A stretch of DNA of 64,000 nucleotides from Alteromonadales bacterium alter-6D02 (GTDB lineage: Bacteria > Pseudomonadota > Gammaproteobacteria > Enterobacterales > Psychrobiaceae). This document shows, piece after piece, positions 1 through 8,421 of this stretch. The notes under the pieces are model-generated. The model did no database searches. It was given only the letters and a program-made list of their open reading frames with translations, and was not told where the DNA came from. Location: contig PIZK01000011.1 of NCBI GenBank assembly GCA_002835545.1, forward strand, positions 1 through 64,000. The letters run 5' to 3'. A program made the position numbers and the translations under genes. Numbering within the stretch: the stretch's first letter is position 1; each line of letters starts with the position of its first letter.

Positions 1-516
1 GGGTTAGTTGCGCGTTTACTTATATTCCCACTAAACAAGCCACAACGACATGTTAACCACAAGTCGCTCAAGCCCATCCATAGGGCGCTCGAAAACCGCA
101 TCCCTGCGGTTTAGCGCTTGCTCATAACATATCATTATAGCTTTTAATTGAAGTGCGCTTATTATTAGGTCGGTTATCCTGACATGCCCACATCCGTCAC
201 CTTGACATGCTTTTAGTCAGGACCTCACATCGCTTGTTTAGCCTTTAATGCATTGTTGGCTCTGTCTACGCAGGGATGAAGTGACTGAATGAGGTTTGTG
301 CGATAGATAATACCTAATTACTTTTGGAAAGCACTAAACTTCTACCGACACTAGCCCATGCTCTAGTTGCTCATTACAACAATTGTTCGAGCGTTCGCTT
401 TGTGTCGAAAACTGACTCTTAGGTTATCCACGCCGTAAGGGTGTGGTTCAATATGAACTACACCGTTATGTATGATTCATCAAAGCAATTCAGGGCTACG
501 GTAGATGGCCACCGCT
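1..516. other. Non-coding segment with hairpins
   Basis: No convincing gene is seen here. A strong hairpin lies at 93-112 (AAACCGCA / TGCGGTTT) inside outer arms GCGCT/AGCGC, which could end a transcript from outside the window. At 180-232 there is one copy of a TGACATGC repeat followed by a TTTTAGTCAGGACCTC hairpin half, related to the repeat array at 22865-23010. The small open frame at 441-647 is partly antisense to the acetyltransferase gene and shows no coding signal. Confidence 0.5.
180..232. repeat. Dispersed REP-like repeat, single-unit copy
   Basis: One TGACATGCCCACATCCGTC-type unit is followed directly by TGACATGCTTTTAGTCAGGA and CCTC. The same end sequence closes the 24-bp tandem array at 22865-23010, and the general form (CxGxCAT-TTTTAG-CxGGA-YCTC) recurs in the 135-bp repeats at 14070-14584. 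This marks a dispersed palindromic repeat family of this genome. Confidence 0.6.
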
Positions 517-957
517 TTAGGATTCTAGTATCTTCTTTAAATAATAATTCGTTTGTCCGACGGGGTAATCATCAAGCTCTGCATAGACCTCAAAGCCTAA
601 TTTTTTATAAAAATCTAACGCCTGAAAACTGCCTGTTTCGAGTTTAATTCGCGAGAGCCCTTCAATGATAGAATACTGCTCCATTTTCTCCATCATTTTA
701 GTCGCTAAATCGTTATCACGATAATTTTCGTCAACCCACACTAATTCAATATTAAGCCAACCCCAACTATTAAAGCCAAATACGCCACCGATAAGTTTTC
801 CTTCTAGGTCTCGGATAAAGCAGCCGATGGGTTGTTTAACGTTTTGCCACAGTTTATCGTGATTATAGGCACGCAATTGCGTAGTCAGTTCCTCAACATC
901 ACCAGGCTCAGCCGGCAAAACGGGTTCGATAATTAAGTGTTCTAAGTTGATGGCCAT
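517..957 (-). CDS. GNAT family N-acetyltransferase
   Basis: A 146-residue protein with the GNAT fold pattern. The middle strand LNIELVWVDENYRDNDLATKMMEKME resembles motif A, where the acetyl-CoA pyrophosphate loop normally reads Q/RxxGxG/A; here it is RDNDLA, a variant of that loop. The C-terminal part LETGSFQALDFYKKLGFEVYAEL is the typical motif B end (A-FY-K-GF). It should transfer an acetyl group from acetyl-CoA to an unknown amine in the cytoplasm. It is divergent from idi, with 63 bp between the two starts, so they share a promoter region. The family call is firm; the substrate cannot be read from sequence. Confidence 0.85.
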   Translation of the reverse strand: MAINLEHLIIEPVLPAEPGDVEELTTQLRAYNHDKLWQNVKQPIGCFIRDLEGKLIGGVFGFNSWGWLNIELVWVDENYRDNDLATKMMEKMEQYSIIEGLSRIKLETGSFQALDFYKKLGFEVYAELDDYPVGQTNYYLKKILES

Positions 958-1020
958 TAAATTAACTCGCGATAGGTGAATTCTGTTATACTAACCGAGT
1001 TTTATTAGTAGAGAAATAGC

Positions 1021-1566
1021 ATGAACCGTAACCAAGTCGTATTAGTCGATAGAAACGACAATGTTATTGGTAGTACGGATAAACTACTAGCGCATCAGCA
1101 AGGGCTATTACATCGCGCCTTTTCTATCTTTATCGTTCGAGAACATCAAGGTCACGTCCAGTTATTATTGCAACAACGAGCTTTGCATAAATACCATTGC
1201 GGCGGTTTATGGAGTAACAGTTGTTGTTCTCATCCTCAGCCTAATGAATCCGTTACAGAATCTGCTTTAGCTCGCTTAACTGAAGAGCTCGGTTTTTCAC
1301 TCTCGGATTTACGGTGGGTTGGCAGTCATACCTATCGAGCGGAGCTGACTAACGAGTTAATTGAACATGAATATGATCATTTATTTGTTAGCTGGGCGAA
1401 TCCAAACTTGGACAACCTTAACCCTGATGAAGTCGCTGCGGTTGCTTGGGTCGATATAGAGCAGCTAGAGCAATTATTAACAACCAAGCCTCACTCTTTC
1501 ACACCATGGTTTGCCCCAACGTTTGAAAAAGTTAAATCATCACTAATTAGACGTTCGATAGCTTAA
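1021..1566 (+). CDS. idi: Isopentenyl-diphosphate delta-isomerase, type I
   Basis: Interconverts isopentenyl diphosphate and dimethylallyl diphosphate, the two C5 precursors of isoprenoids (quinone tails, undecaprenyl carrier, carotenoids). The 181-residue length is normal for the bacterial type I Nudix-fold enzyme. The catalytic cysteine lies in WSNSCCSHPQ (Cys69, aligned to Cys67 of the E. coli enzyme), the metal-ligand histidines are near 25 and 31, and the catalytic glutamate is in EHEYDHLF. A Nudix-like helix ESALARLTEELGF is present. It starts with ATG after the purine-rich stretch AGAGAAATAGC. It is a single gene followed by the EamA exporter after 70 bp. Confidence 0.95.
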   Translation: MNRNQVVLVDRNDNVIGSTDKLLAHQQGLLHRAFSIFIVREHQGHVQLLLQQRALHKYHCGGLWSNSCCSHPQPNESVTESALARLTEELGFSLSDLRWVGSHTYRAELTNELIEHEYDHLFVSWANPNLDNLNPDEVAAVAWVDIEQLEQLLTTKPHSFTPWFAPTFEKVKSSLIRRSIA

Positions 1567-1636
1567 TTGGCTGTAGTGCATAAGGCTAGTATCACTACCT
1601 AGGTAAGGATGATAGCCTTAAGTTTCATAGCGTCAG

Positions 1637-2542
1637 ATGTCAATGAGTGTCATGAGTGAGTTAAGACCTGCCTTAGTTAAAATCATCCCCGTCATTTTTG
1701 TGTTGTTATGGAGCACTGGCTTTATCGGTGCAAAGTATGCGTTACCTTATATTGAACCATTTAACTTACTATTTATTCGGATGCTAATCACTGTTGCGGT
1801 ATTTTTGTGTTTAATGAAAGTGCTTGGTGTGACATGGCCGTCGCGAAACCAAATAAAGCATCAAGCTGTCAGTGGTCTATTAATTCATGGTGCCTATCTC
1901 GGTGGTGTTTTTACCGCAATAAAATTACAAATGCCAGCGGGAATCACGGCATTATTGGTCTCAATGCAACCACTGTTAACTGCTCTTATTACGATTTTTA
2001 TTCTTCAGCAAGCAGTGAAATTGCGTCAATGGCTGGGATTGAGCCTTGGCTTTGTTGGGGTTGTTCTGGTTCTTCTAGCAAAAGAAGGCGGTACGAATGT
2101 CGAGTTCGGTTGGCCGGCATTATTGGCCACCTTAATCTCATTGGTGGGCATCACAATAGGCTCGATGTATCAAAAAAAATTTAGCGGTAATGTTAGCTTA
2201 GTTGCGGCATCACTGATCCAATATTCAGCTACGGCTCTATTAATGGCGGGATTGACTTTTTGTTTTGAAACCCAAGTTATCGATTGGCAGCTACCGCTGG
2301 TTGCAGCATTGACTTGGTTAGTCTTTGGACTTTCGGTGAGCGCGGCCTTACTGCTTCTCTATATGATACGACAAGGTGAATCAGCAAAAGTAGCGTCATA
2401 CTTTTATTTAGTCCCAGGTATCACAGCCATTGAGGCATGGTTATTATTCGAAGAGCAGCTGCCGTTTTTAGCTATTATGGGCTTTCTTATCAGTATTGTC
2501 GGTGTTTATCTCACTATTGCTCGTGGGCGAGCTTCTGGCTAA
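1637..2542 (+). CDS. EamA/DMT-family membrane transporter
   Basis: A 301-residue inner-membrane protein with about ten hydrophobic segments in two EamA repeats. The first repeat begins PVIFVLLWSTGFIGAKYALPYIEPF, typical of the RhaT/EamA exporter family (drug/metabolite transporter superfamily). The second repeat begins near residue 160 (PALLATLISLVGITIGSMYQKK). It probably exports a small metabolite; the substrate is unknown. The 3' end overlaps the convergent MarR gene by 29 bp. ATG codons at 1637, 1643 and 1652 are all possible starts, so the first few residues are uncertain. Confidence 0.88.
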   Translation: MSMSVMSELRPALVKIIPVIFVLLWSTGFIGAKYALPYIEPFNLLFIRMLITVAVFLCLMKVLGVTWPSRNQIKHQAVSGLLIHGAYLGGVFTAIKLQMPAGITALLVSMQPLLTALITIFILQQAVKLRQWLGLSLGFVGVVLVLLAKEGGTNVEFGWPALLATLISLVGITIGSMYQKKFSGNVSLVAASLIQYSATALLMAGLTFCFETQVIDWQLPLVAALTWLVFGLSVSAALLLLYMIRQGESAKVASYFYLVPGITAIEAWLLFEEQLPFLAIMGFLISIVGVYLTIARGRASG

Positions 2543-2975
2543 GTTTTCGTGTAATCGCGATGAGCTGCTGTTGCTCAATGTCACTTAAATGCGATAAGAG
2601 TGCTTGTTCTTGAGCTAACACTAAAGGCACAATTTCTTGGTAAAGCAACTCTCCCTGAGATGTCAGTACGACAGTATTAGCGCGTCTATCAGTGGTTGAG
2701 GTTTCTTGGCTTAAGTAATTTCCTTGTTGTAATTTAGCAATCGCTCGACTGACTTGCATTTTATCTAGCTGAGTTATCTGCATGATGTCTTTGCCCGAAA
2801 TTGTCTTAGTAGTATCGCTACAATGTTGTTGGCCAACACAGGCTAGCACACGCCATTCAAAGCGGCTTAGGCCATATTGTTTTTTATAAATTTTTGCGAT
2901 GTACTCACTCATTTGCTGTGCCAAAATAGAGAATTGGTAGGGAAAATATTGATTTAATTCTAATGATGGTTTCAT
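2514..2975 (-). CDS. MarR-family transcriptional regulator
   Basis: A 153-residue winged-helix regulator. The helix-turn-helix covers about residues 55-90 (ISGKDIMQITQLDKMQVSRAIAKLQQ), followed by the wing YLSQETSTTDRRANTVVLTSQG, where the DRR motif is typical of MarR proteins. It is divergent from the VOC/fumarylacetoacetase pair, and the 120-bp gap holds a perfect palindrome with 19-bp arms (3031-3080) that is the obvious binding site. The likely role is a ligand-responsive repressor of aromatic amino-acid degradation, with a tyrosine pathway intermediate as inducer; that role is inferred from the neighbours. It overlaps the end of the EamA gene, so there is almost no room for a separate terminator. 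Confidence 0.9.
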   Translation of the reverse strand: MKPSLELNQYFPYQFSILAQQMSEYIAKIYKKQYGLSRFEWRVLACVGQQHCSDTTKTISGKDIMQITQLDKMQVSRAIAKLQQGNYLSQETSTTDRRANTVVLTSQGELLYQEIVPLVLAQEQALLSHLSDIEQQQLIAITRKLSQKLAHEQ

Positions 2976-3030
2976 GGTTGATCACTTATAACGACAGTCG
3001 CTTGATTGCATTCTAGCCTGAATTGACTTT

Positions 3031-3080
3031 AGTAACAAATGATACTAATATCGACTAATTGATTAGTATCATTTGTTACT
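3031..3080. promoter_or_regulatory. Perfect inverted repeat, probable MarR operator
   Basis: The arms AGTAACAAATGATACTAAT (3031-3049) and its exact reverse complement (3062-3080) are separated by 12 bp. The site sits midway between the divergent MarR and VOC genes, ending 15 bp before the VOC start codon. Binding there would block transcription of the VOC-fahA pair. The length suggests two stacked MarR dimer sites or one large palindrome. Confidence 0.8.
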
Positions 3081-3095
3081 ATTTGTGAGGGCGAG

Positions 3096-3638
3096 ATGAT
3101 CGATATAAAACAAATGCACCATGTGGCGTACCGCTGTAATGATGCCAAAGAAACCGTTGAGTGGTACCAAGAGATGCTCAATATGGAATTATTGGTAGCC
3201 ATTTCTGAAGATAGAGTGCCGTCTACTAAAGAGCCAGATCCTTATATGCACGTATTTTTAGATGCGGGTATGGGCAATATCTTGGCATTCTTCGAGCTGC
3301 CAACTAAGCCTAAAATGGGTCGTGACACCAACACGCCAGAGTGGGTACAACATATCGCTTTTGAAGTCACTGACCGTGATGCATTAATTGCAGCAAAAGC
3401 TGAATTGGAACAAAAAGGGCTGGATGTTTTAGGTATTACCAACCACGGGGTTATTCACTCAATTTATTTCTTTGATCCTAACGGTCATCGTCTAGAATTA
3501 ACCTACCGTAGTGGTAGTGAAAAGCAAATGGCTGAACTTAAACGTGTTGCTCCTGCCATGATTGAAGAGTGGTCGGTGACTAAAAAAGCACCACAGCATG
3601 CCGCATGGCTGCACCAACAAGAATTTAGCGAAGAATAA
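3096..3638 (+). CDS. VOC-family (glyoxalase/extradiol dioxygenase fold) protein
   Basis: A 180-residue protein made of two beta-alpha-beta-beta-beta modules of the vicinal oxygen chelate superfamily. Likely metal ligands are a His in MHHVAYRC near the N-terminus, the His of WVQHIAFEV and the Glu of NGHRLELTYR. It lies 9 bp before fumarylacetoacetase and is probably co-transcribed with it behind the MarR operator. This places it in tyrosine/homogentisate or a related aromatic pathway, perhaps as an isomerase or ring-cleavage accessory enzyme. It is about half the length of 4-hydroxyphenylpyruvate dioxygenase, so it should not be called Hpd. The family call is firm; the reaction is unknown. Confidence 0.85.
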   Translation: MIDIKQMHHVAYRCNDAKETVEWYQEMLNMELLVAISEDRVPSTKEPDPYMHVFLDAGMGNILAFFELPTKPKMGRDTNTPEWVQHIAFEVTDRDALIAAKAELEQKGLDVLGITNHGVIHSIYFFDPNGHRLELTYRSGSEKQMAELKRVAPAMIEEWSVTKKAPQHAAWLHQQEFSEE

Positions 3639-3647
3639 GGGTATCGC

Positions 3648-4979
3648 ATGTCTGTAACTAAACAGTCTCTATTAAATGAAACACATAATCCGCAACTAAG
3701 CAGCTGGCTAGACTCTGCTAATTTGCCAAACACTGACTTTCCAATTCAAAACTTACCATTTGCTATCTTTAGAGTTGCTGGCAGCGAGCAAGCATTTCGT
3801 GGTGGTGTGGCAATTGGCGATCAAATTATTGACTTAGCTGCACTATCAAAACTTAAATTGTTTGACGGCGTTATTGCTGAGGCACTGGTGGCTTGTAGTC
3901 AGTCGACATTAAATGACTTCATGGCAATGCCTGCATCTGTGTGGTCAGCGCTGCGTGCTGCATTATCTCAAGCGTTAAGCGCTGGTGCTGAGCTTGAGGG
4001 TGAGTTGCGTCGTTGTCTTGTTGCTCAAGATGAAGCGGAATATGATTTACCTTGTCGTATCGGTGATTACACTGACTTTTACACATCGATTCATCATGCA
4101 ACGAGTGTCGGGTCATTATTCCGTCCGGATAATCCATTATTGCCAAACTATAAATGGGTGCCAATTGGTTATCATGGTCGTTCATCGTCTATTGGTATTT
4201 CTGGCCAAGCATTCCCACGCCCTAAAGGTCAAACCAAAGCGCCAGATGCTGACAGCCCAAGTGTTGGTCCATGTAAGCGCCTAGATTACGAAATGGAAGT
4301 CGGTATTTATATTGGCGGTGGTAATGAGCTTGGCGAAACAATCGCACTTGATGATACTGACCAGCATATCTTTGGTATGTGTTTATTTAATGATTGGTCT
4401 GCGCGCGATATTCAAGCGTGGGAGTATCAACCATTAGGCCCATTTTTAGCGAAAAACTTTGCATCAACGGTCTCACCATGGATTGTGACTAACGAAGCGT
4501 TAGCACCGTTTAGAACAAGTTGGCAACGTAACGAAGCCGACCCACAACCGCTTGAATACTTATCAAGTGAACGTAACAGTGCGTTAGGTTCTTACGATGT
4601 ACAATTGGAAGTGTTCTTAGAAACGCCAACCTTGCGTGAAGCGGGTGAAGCAGCGGTTAAGCTAACTCAATCATCTTTCCGTCACTCTTATTGGACTACG
4701 GCACAAATGGTTGCTCATCATACCGTGAATGGCTGTAACTTAGTCGCTGGTGACTTCTTTGGTAGTGGTACTCAATCAGGTCCAGACGCACAGGAAGCGG
4801 GCTCTTTGTTAGAGTTATCTAATGGCGGCAAGCAACAAGTGGAATTGGCTAACGGTGAAACACGTACTTTCCTTGAAGATGGTGATGCTGTTGTAATGCG
4901 TGGTTACTGTGAACAAGCAGGTGCGAAACGCATCGGCTTTGGTGAATGTTATTCATTAGTACTTCCAGCTAAATCATAA
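3648..4979 (+). CDS. fahA: Fumarylacetoacetase
   Basis: Hydrolyses fumarylacetoacetate to fumarate and acetoacetate, the last step of tyrosine catabolism via homogentisate. The 443-residue length fits the full two-domain enzyme. The N-terminal SH3-like domain spans about residues 20-130. The catalytic FAH domain contains DYTDFYTSIHHATSVG, with the Asp metal ligand and the catalytic His, then YHGRSSSI, LDYEMEVGIYIG with Glu ligands, and LFNDWSARDIQAWEYQPLGPFLAKNF. GDFFGSGTQSG is the usual C-terminal motif. It is the second gene of a MarR-controlled pair and is followed by a clear terminator. No other homogentisate pathway genes are in the window. Confidence 0.95.
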   Translation: MSVTKQSLLNETHNPQLSSWLDSANLPNTDFPIQNLPFAIFRVAGSEQAFRGGVAIGDQIIDLAALSKLKLFDGVIAEALVACSQSTLNDFMAMPASVWSALRAALSQALSAGAELEGELRRCLVAQDEAEYDLPCRIGDYTDFYTSIHHATSVGSLFRPDNPLLPNYKWVPIGYHGRSSSIGISGQAFPRPKGQTKAPDADSPSVGPCKRLDYEMEVGIYIGGGNELGETIALDDTDQHIFGMCLFNDWSARDIQAWEYQPLGPFLAKNFASTVSPWIVTNEALAPFRTSWQRNEADPQPLEYLSSERNSALGSYDVQLEVFLETPTLREAGEAAVKLTQSSFRHSYWTTAQMVAHHTVNGCNLVAGDFFGSGTQSGPDAQEAGSLLELSNGGKQQVELANGETRTFLEDGDAVVMRGYCEQAGAKRIGFGECYSLVLPAKS

Positions 4980-5009
4980 GAAAGCACATTAGAACATCAA
5001 AATCGACTG

Positions 5010-5042
5010 AGCGAGCGCCACATTAGTGACGCTCGCTTTTTT
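5010..5042 (+). terminator. Rho-independent terminator after fahA
   Basis: An 8-bp stem (GCGAGCG at 5011-5017 with CGCTCGC at 5030-5036, extended by one A-T pair) is followed by a run of six T residues. It lies 31 bp after the fahA stop. Confidence 0.85.
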
Positions 5043-5150
5043 ACTTTATAGCCATTCATCCTTTATGACCAACCTTAGTTCAAATGTAATACTTTAAATT
5101 TATACCAATAAAATCAATGACATTTTATGTCAATGAGAATTAGTTTAATT

Positions 5151-5170
5151 GATAAATAATAATAATTATC
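5151..5170 (+). promoter_or_regulatory. Fur-box-like site before the imelysin operon
   Basis: GATAAATAATAATAATTATC matches about 14 of 19 positions of the Fur consensus GATAATGATAATCATTATC when aligned at its 3' end. It lies about 74 bp before the imelysin start, in an AT-rich promoter zone. Iron repression of the operon would fit its content, but binding is inferred from sequence only. Confidence 0.6.
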
Positions 5171-5243
5171 GTTTGCGATCTTAATTTTGTTACATTAATA
5201 TACGGGCAAATTTGGTGACTAATTAATCTTTAAAGGATATAAA

Positions 5244-6626
5244 ATGAGCGTTAAAAAATTAGCAATAGCCTCTCTTGTGGCTGCTGTGCTAACAGGTTGT
5301 AATGGCGATGATGGTGACAACGGCATTGCGGGTCTTGATGGCTTAAAAGGTGCTGATGGTGCAAATGGAGTGAGCACTTTTGTTAAGCGTCAAGATGTAC
5401 TAACTACCAATGCGAACATTGCTTATGCCGTTTATAGCGACTCATTAATCACCGCGCAAAATTTACGTGATGACCTTGCTGCATTAGTCGCTAACCCTAC
5501 AGAACAAACGTTTGCTCAAGCTAAAGATGCTTGGTTAGCTTCACGTGAACCCTACGGACAAACTGAAGTTTACCGTTTCCGTTCGGGTCCTATCGATGCA
5601 CTTAAAGAAGATGGCACCATTGGTGTTGAAGGTGATGGTAAAGAAGGTCGCATTAATGCTTGGCCGCTAGCTGAAGCGATTATCGATTATGTCGCACCAG
5701 CGGTTAACGGTTCTGCCCAAGGTGATGTTGTGATCTCTGGCAGCATCATTACTAACGCTGCTGACTATCCAACAATCAATAAAGACACTATCGCAGATAT
5801 GTTTGAGCATGGCGAAGATGAAGCGAACGTAACCACAGGCTACCATGCGATTGAGTTCTTACTATGGGGTCAAGATTTAAACCTCGACGCAACAACAGGC
5901 GATGGTGGTACACGTGATGCTTCAGGTGGTCAACGTCCGGTGACAGATTACAGTATGACAGCTTGTACGTCAGGCACAGGTACACCAGCAGATGTCAGCG
6001 TATGTACCCGTCGTGGTCAATACTTATTAGCTGCTGCTGATTTATTGATTGAAGACTTAGCCGCTGTGACTACAGCGTGGGAGCCAGGTGTTGAGGGTAA
6101 CCACTATGCTAACTTCGTGGCAGGTGGTGATGAATCTCTTGGCCTAATGCTGGGTGGCATGGGTCGCTTAAGCTTTGGTGAATTAGCAGGTGAACGAATT
6201 AACATCGCGCTAACCACTAACTCTCAAGAAGATGAGCATTCTTGTTTCTCTGATAACACGCACCGCGACATCTTCTTAAATGCGAAAGGCGTTCAAAATT
6301 CTTACTTAGGTCGCTACGTACGCGTTGATGGCGAAGTGATTGAAGGCGCATCGCTTCATGACTTACTTGTCGTGGAAAAAAACCATGAGTTAGCAAATGA
6401 CCTACGCGGTGCATTAGAAAAAACCATGGCTAGCGCTGCTGTTATTGATACTAAAGCGAAGACTGGCGTACCGTTTGATAACCTAATTCAACAAAGTGTA
6501 TCACAACCAAATGTCGTTGCCGTTATTGCAGCGTTAGTTAAACAAACCGATCAAATTGAGTTAGCAGCACAGGTGCTTAATGTTGAAACTGCCGATTTAC
6601 GTGATGATACCGATCAAGATATCTAG
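5244..6626 (+). CDS. Imelysin-family (peptidase M75/IrpA-like) lipoprotein
   Basis: A 460-residue exported lipoprotein with signal sequence MSVKKLAIASLVAAVLTGC, lipobox LTGC. Directly after the lipidated Cys come about seven collagen-like Gly-X-Y triplets (GDDGDNGIAGLDGLKGADGANG), which look like a flexible tether. The imelysin domain follows, with the hallmark GYHAIEFLLWGQD (the GxHxxE motif) around residues 200-213. Family members (IrpA, ICMP, EfeO relatives) act in periplasmic iron handling; proteolysis is doubtful for most. It is first gene behind a Fur-like box and is followed by an internal terminator, suggesting it is made in excess over the downstream genes. Confidence 0.9.
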   Translation: MSVKKLAIASLVAAVLTGCNGDDGDNGIAGLDGLKGADGANGVSTFVKRQDVLTTNANIAYAVYSDSLITAQNLRDDLAALVANPTEQTFAQAKDAWLASREPYGQTEVYRFRSGPIDALKEDGTIGVEGDGKEGRINAWPLAEAIIDYVAPAVNGSAQGDVVISGSIITNAADYPTINKDTIADMFEHGEDEANVTTGYHAIEFLLWGQDLNLDATTGDGGTRDASGGQRPVTDYSMTACTSGTGTPADVSVCTRRGQYLLAAADLLIEDLAAVTTAWEPGVEGNHYANFVAGGDESLGLMLGGMGRLSFGELAGERINIALTTNSQEDEHSCFSDNTHRDIFLNAKGVQNSYLGRYVRVDGEVIEGASLHDLLVVEKNHELANDLRGALEKTMASAAVIDTKAKTGVPFDNLIQQSVSQPNVVAVIAALVKQTDQIELAAQVLNVETADLRDDTDQDI

Positions 6627-6653
6627 TAGATAAAAATAATTTCTCGATAGTGT

Positions 6654-6685
6654 AATAGGCTCTTTTAATTAAGAGCCTATTTTTT
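6654..6685 (+). terminator. Intra-operon terminator/attenuator
   Basis: An inverted repeat AATAGGCTCTT / AAGAGCCTATT with a 6-nt loop is followed by T residues. It lies between the first imelysin gene and the DUF1111 gene. Partial read-through would lower expression of the downstream haem proteins relative to imelysin. Confidence 0.8.
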
Positions 6686-6709
6686 GCGTTTATAACCCTA
6701 TAAAAAGTA

Positions 6710-8407
6710 ATGATTATGAATCAATCGTTTAGCAGTTTGTTAGGACACAAAAGTAAGTTATTCACATCAGTTGTTGTGGTCGGTATGTTAGCTGGTTGTG
6801 GTGGCTCGGATAAGAAGCCCACAGTACAGCCGGAACCAGAGCCTAATCCTGCACCAGTGAAGCCTGCGAAAGATCACAGTGGATTAACGCCATTAACGGC
6901 GTCAGAAATAATCTCTGGTGAGCATTTGGCGGGTGGTGCGGTCACTAGTTTTATTTTTAATAGTGAAGCTTTTGAGCAACGAGCATTGGCTGTGGCTGGT
7001 AACTTTTCTCAAGATGCTAACTTTACTGCTGGCGATCATATCTTTAGAACTCCTCATGATGGCATGGGGCCGTTAATGAATGCAGCGAGCTGTCAGGGTT
7101 GTCATTTAAAAGATGGCCGTGGCGTAGTTCCTGCCTCTCCAGTAGAAGCAATGCGTAGCATGTTTTTACGTATTGGTGATAGCCAAGGCAACCCTGATCC
7201 AGTCTATGGTGGTCAGTTACAAACGTTTGCTGTGCAATCTTTTACCACATCTGATCGTGATGCCGGCTTACCGAAAGCCCAAGGGTCGATTAATGGTGAC
7301 GAACTATACGGCGAAGCGTTTGCCTTTATAAAATATGAAACCATTAATGGCCAATATGCCGATGGTGAAAGTTATCAGCTGCGCAAACCGACTTACTACG
7401 TAAAAGATTTATCATTTGGCGAGTTTAATGGAGATGTGCGCTTATCGCCTCGTGTCACGCCAAGTGTCTTTGGAGCAGGCTTATTGGAAGTGATAAAGGC
7501 GGACACTATCGTGGCTTTGGCTGATCCTGACGATAGTAATAACGACGGTATCTCTGGCCGCGCAGTGTTTGTTAACGAAACCATGACCGGAGAACAAAAG
7601 CTAGGGCGTTTTGGTTACAAATCAACAAACCCAACGGTATTACAACAGTCTGCGGGGGCTTATCGCGGCGACATGGGTATCACCAATTCTTTATTTAAAC
7701 AAGAGCCTTGTACCGAACTGCAAGTGGCTTGCTTAAGCGTTGCAGAGCAAGAGACTACCGTTGGTGAAGATATCGATATAACCGACCGTGAATTAGCGTT
7801 AGTTGAGTTTTACACCCGAGTATTAGCCGTGCCTGCGCGCCGTGGCTTTGATACGACGACTGAACAATGGCAGGCCGATGTAACCGCGGGCCGCACACTA
7901 TTTTTTAACAGTGGCTGTGTCGATTGTCATACACCGCGTCATGTCACTGGTGAGGCGCCGGGAAGCTTATTGGGGGAAGTGATGTTATCGACCCTTTTAC
8001 CTGATGCTGAACCACTGGATTATTTAGCTAACCAAACTATCTATCCGTATACCGACTTGTTACTCCATGATATGGGCGGTAGTTGTAAGATTACCCGTGA
8101 GTTAGCCGACGGTGCAAGTTGTACAAGCGGTAACAGCTGCATGTATGTGCAACGCTGTGAAGGGCTAGCAGATGATCGCCCAGAAGGACAGGCTGATGGT
8201 CGTGAGTGGAAAACCCCAGCGTTATGGGGGCTTGGTCTTGTTAAAACGGTAAACCCGAAAGCAACGTTCCTTCATGATGGTCGAGCTCGCACTATTGCTG
8301 AGGCTATCTTGTGGCATGGCGGTGAGGCCAGCAACAGTCAGAAAGCCTTTGTGAACTTAAGTAAAGTCGAGCGAGACCAATTGCTTAGTTTTTTAAATTC
8401 ACTGTAA
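6710..8407 (+). CDS. Di-haem DUF1111 lipoprotein (thiol oxidoreductase-like/peroxidase-like)
   Basis: A 565-residue exported lipoprotein (lipobox LAGC near residue 29, then a Pro/Glu-rich linker QPEPEPNPAPVKP). It has two c-type haem motifs, CQGCH in AASCQGCHLKD and CVDCH in SGCVDCHTPRH, the pattern of DUF1111 or 'di-haem oxidoreductase' proteins related to cytochrome c peroxidase/MauG. FLHDGRARTIAEAILWHGGEA is the conserved C-terminal signature. It probably works in the periplasm as a redox partner of the imelysins in iron uptake; substrate unknown. Extra cysteines in GGSCKITRELADGASCTSGNSC are not in the shorter paralogue that follows. The start is at ATG 6710 or, two codons on, at 6716. 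Confidence 0.88.
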   Translation: MIMNQSFSSLLGHKSKLFTSVVVVGMLAGCGGSDKKPTVQPEPEPNPAPVKPAKDHSGLTPLTASEIISGEHLAGGAVTSFIFNSEAFEQRALAVAGNFSQDANFTAGDHIFRTPHDGMGPLMNAASCQGCHLKDGRGVVPASPVEAMRSMFLRIGDSQGNPDPVYGGQLQTFAVQSFTTSDRDAGLPKAQGSINGDELYGEAFAFIKYETINGQYADGESYQLRKPTYYVKDLSFGEFNGDVRLSPRVTPSVFGAGLLEVIKADTIVALADPDDSNNDGISGRAVFVNETMTGEQKLGRFGYKSTNPTVLQQSAGAYRGDMGITNSLFKQEPCTELQVACLSVAEQETTVGEDIDITDRELALVEFYTRVLAVPARRGFDTTTEQWQADVTAGRTLFFNSGCVDCHTPRHVTGEAPGSLLGEVMLSTLLPDAEPLDYLANQTIYPYTDLLLHDMGGSCKITRELADGASCTSGNSCMYVQRCEGLADDRPEGQADGREWKTPALWGLGLVKTVNPKATFLHDGRARTIAEAILWHGGEASNSQKAFVNLSKVERDQLLSFLNSL

Positions 8408-8421
8408 CTTGAGTTGTTGAG

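Noticed and set aside
441-647. 68-codon plus-strand frame
   Set aside because: Largely antisense to the GNAT gene 3' end; no support.
3096-3638. Calling the VOC gene 4-hydroxyphenylpyruvate dioxygenase
   Set aside because: It is about half the length of Hpd and lacks its two-domain layout.
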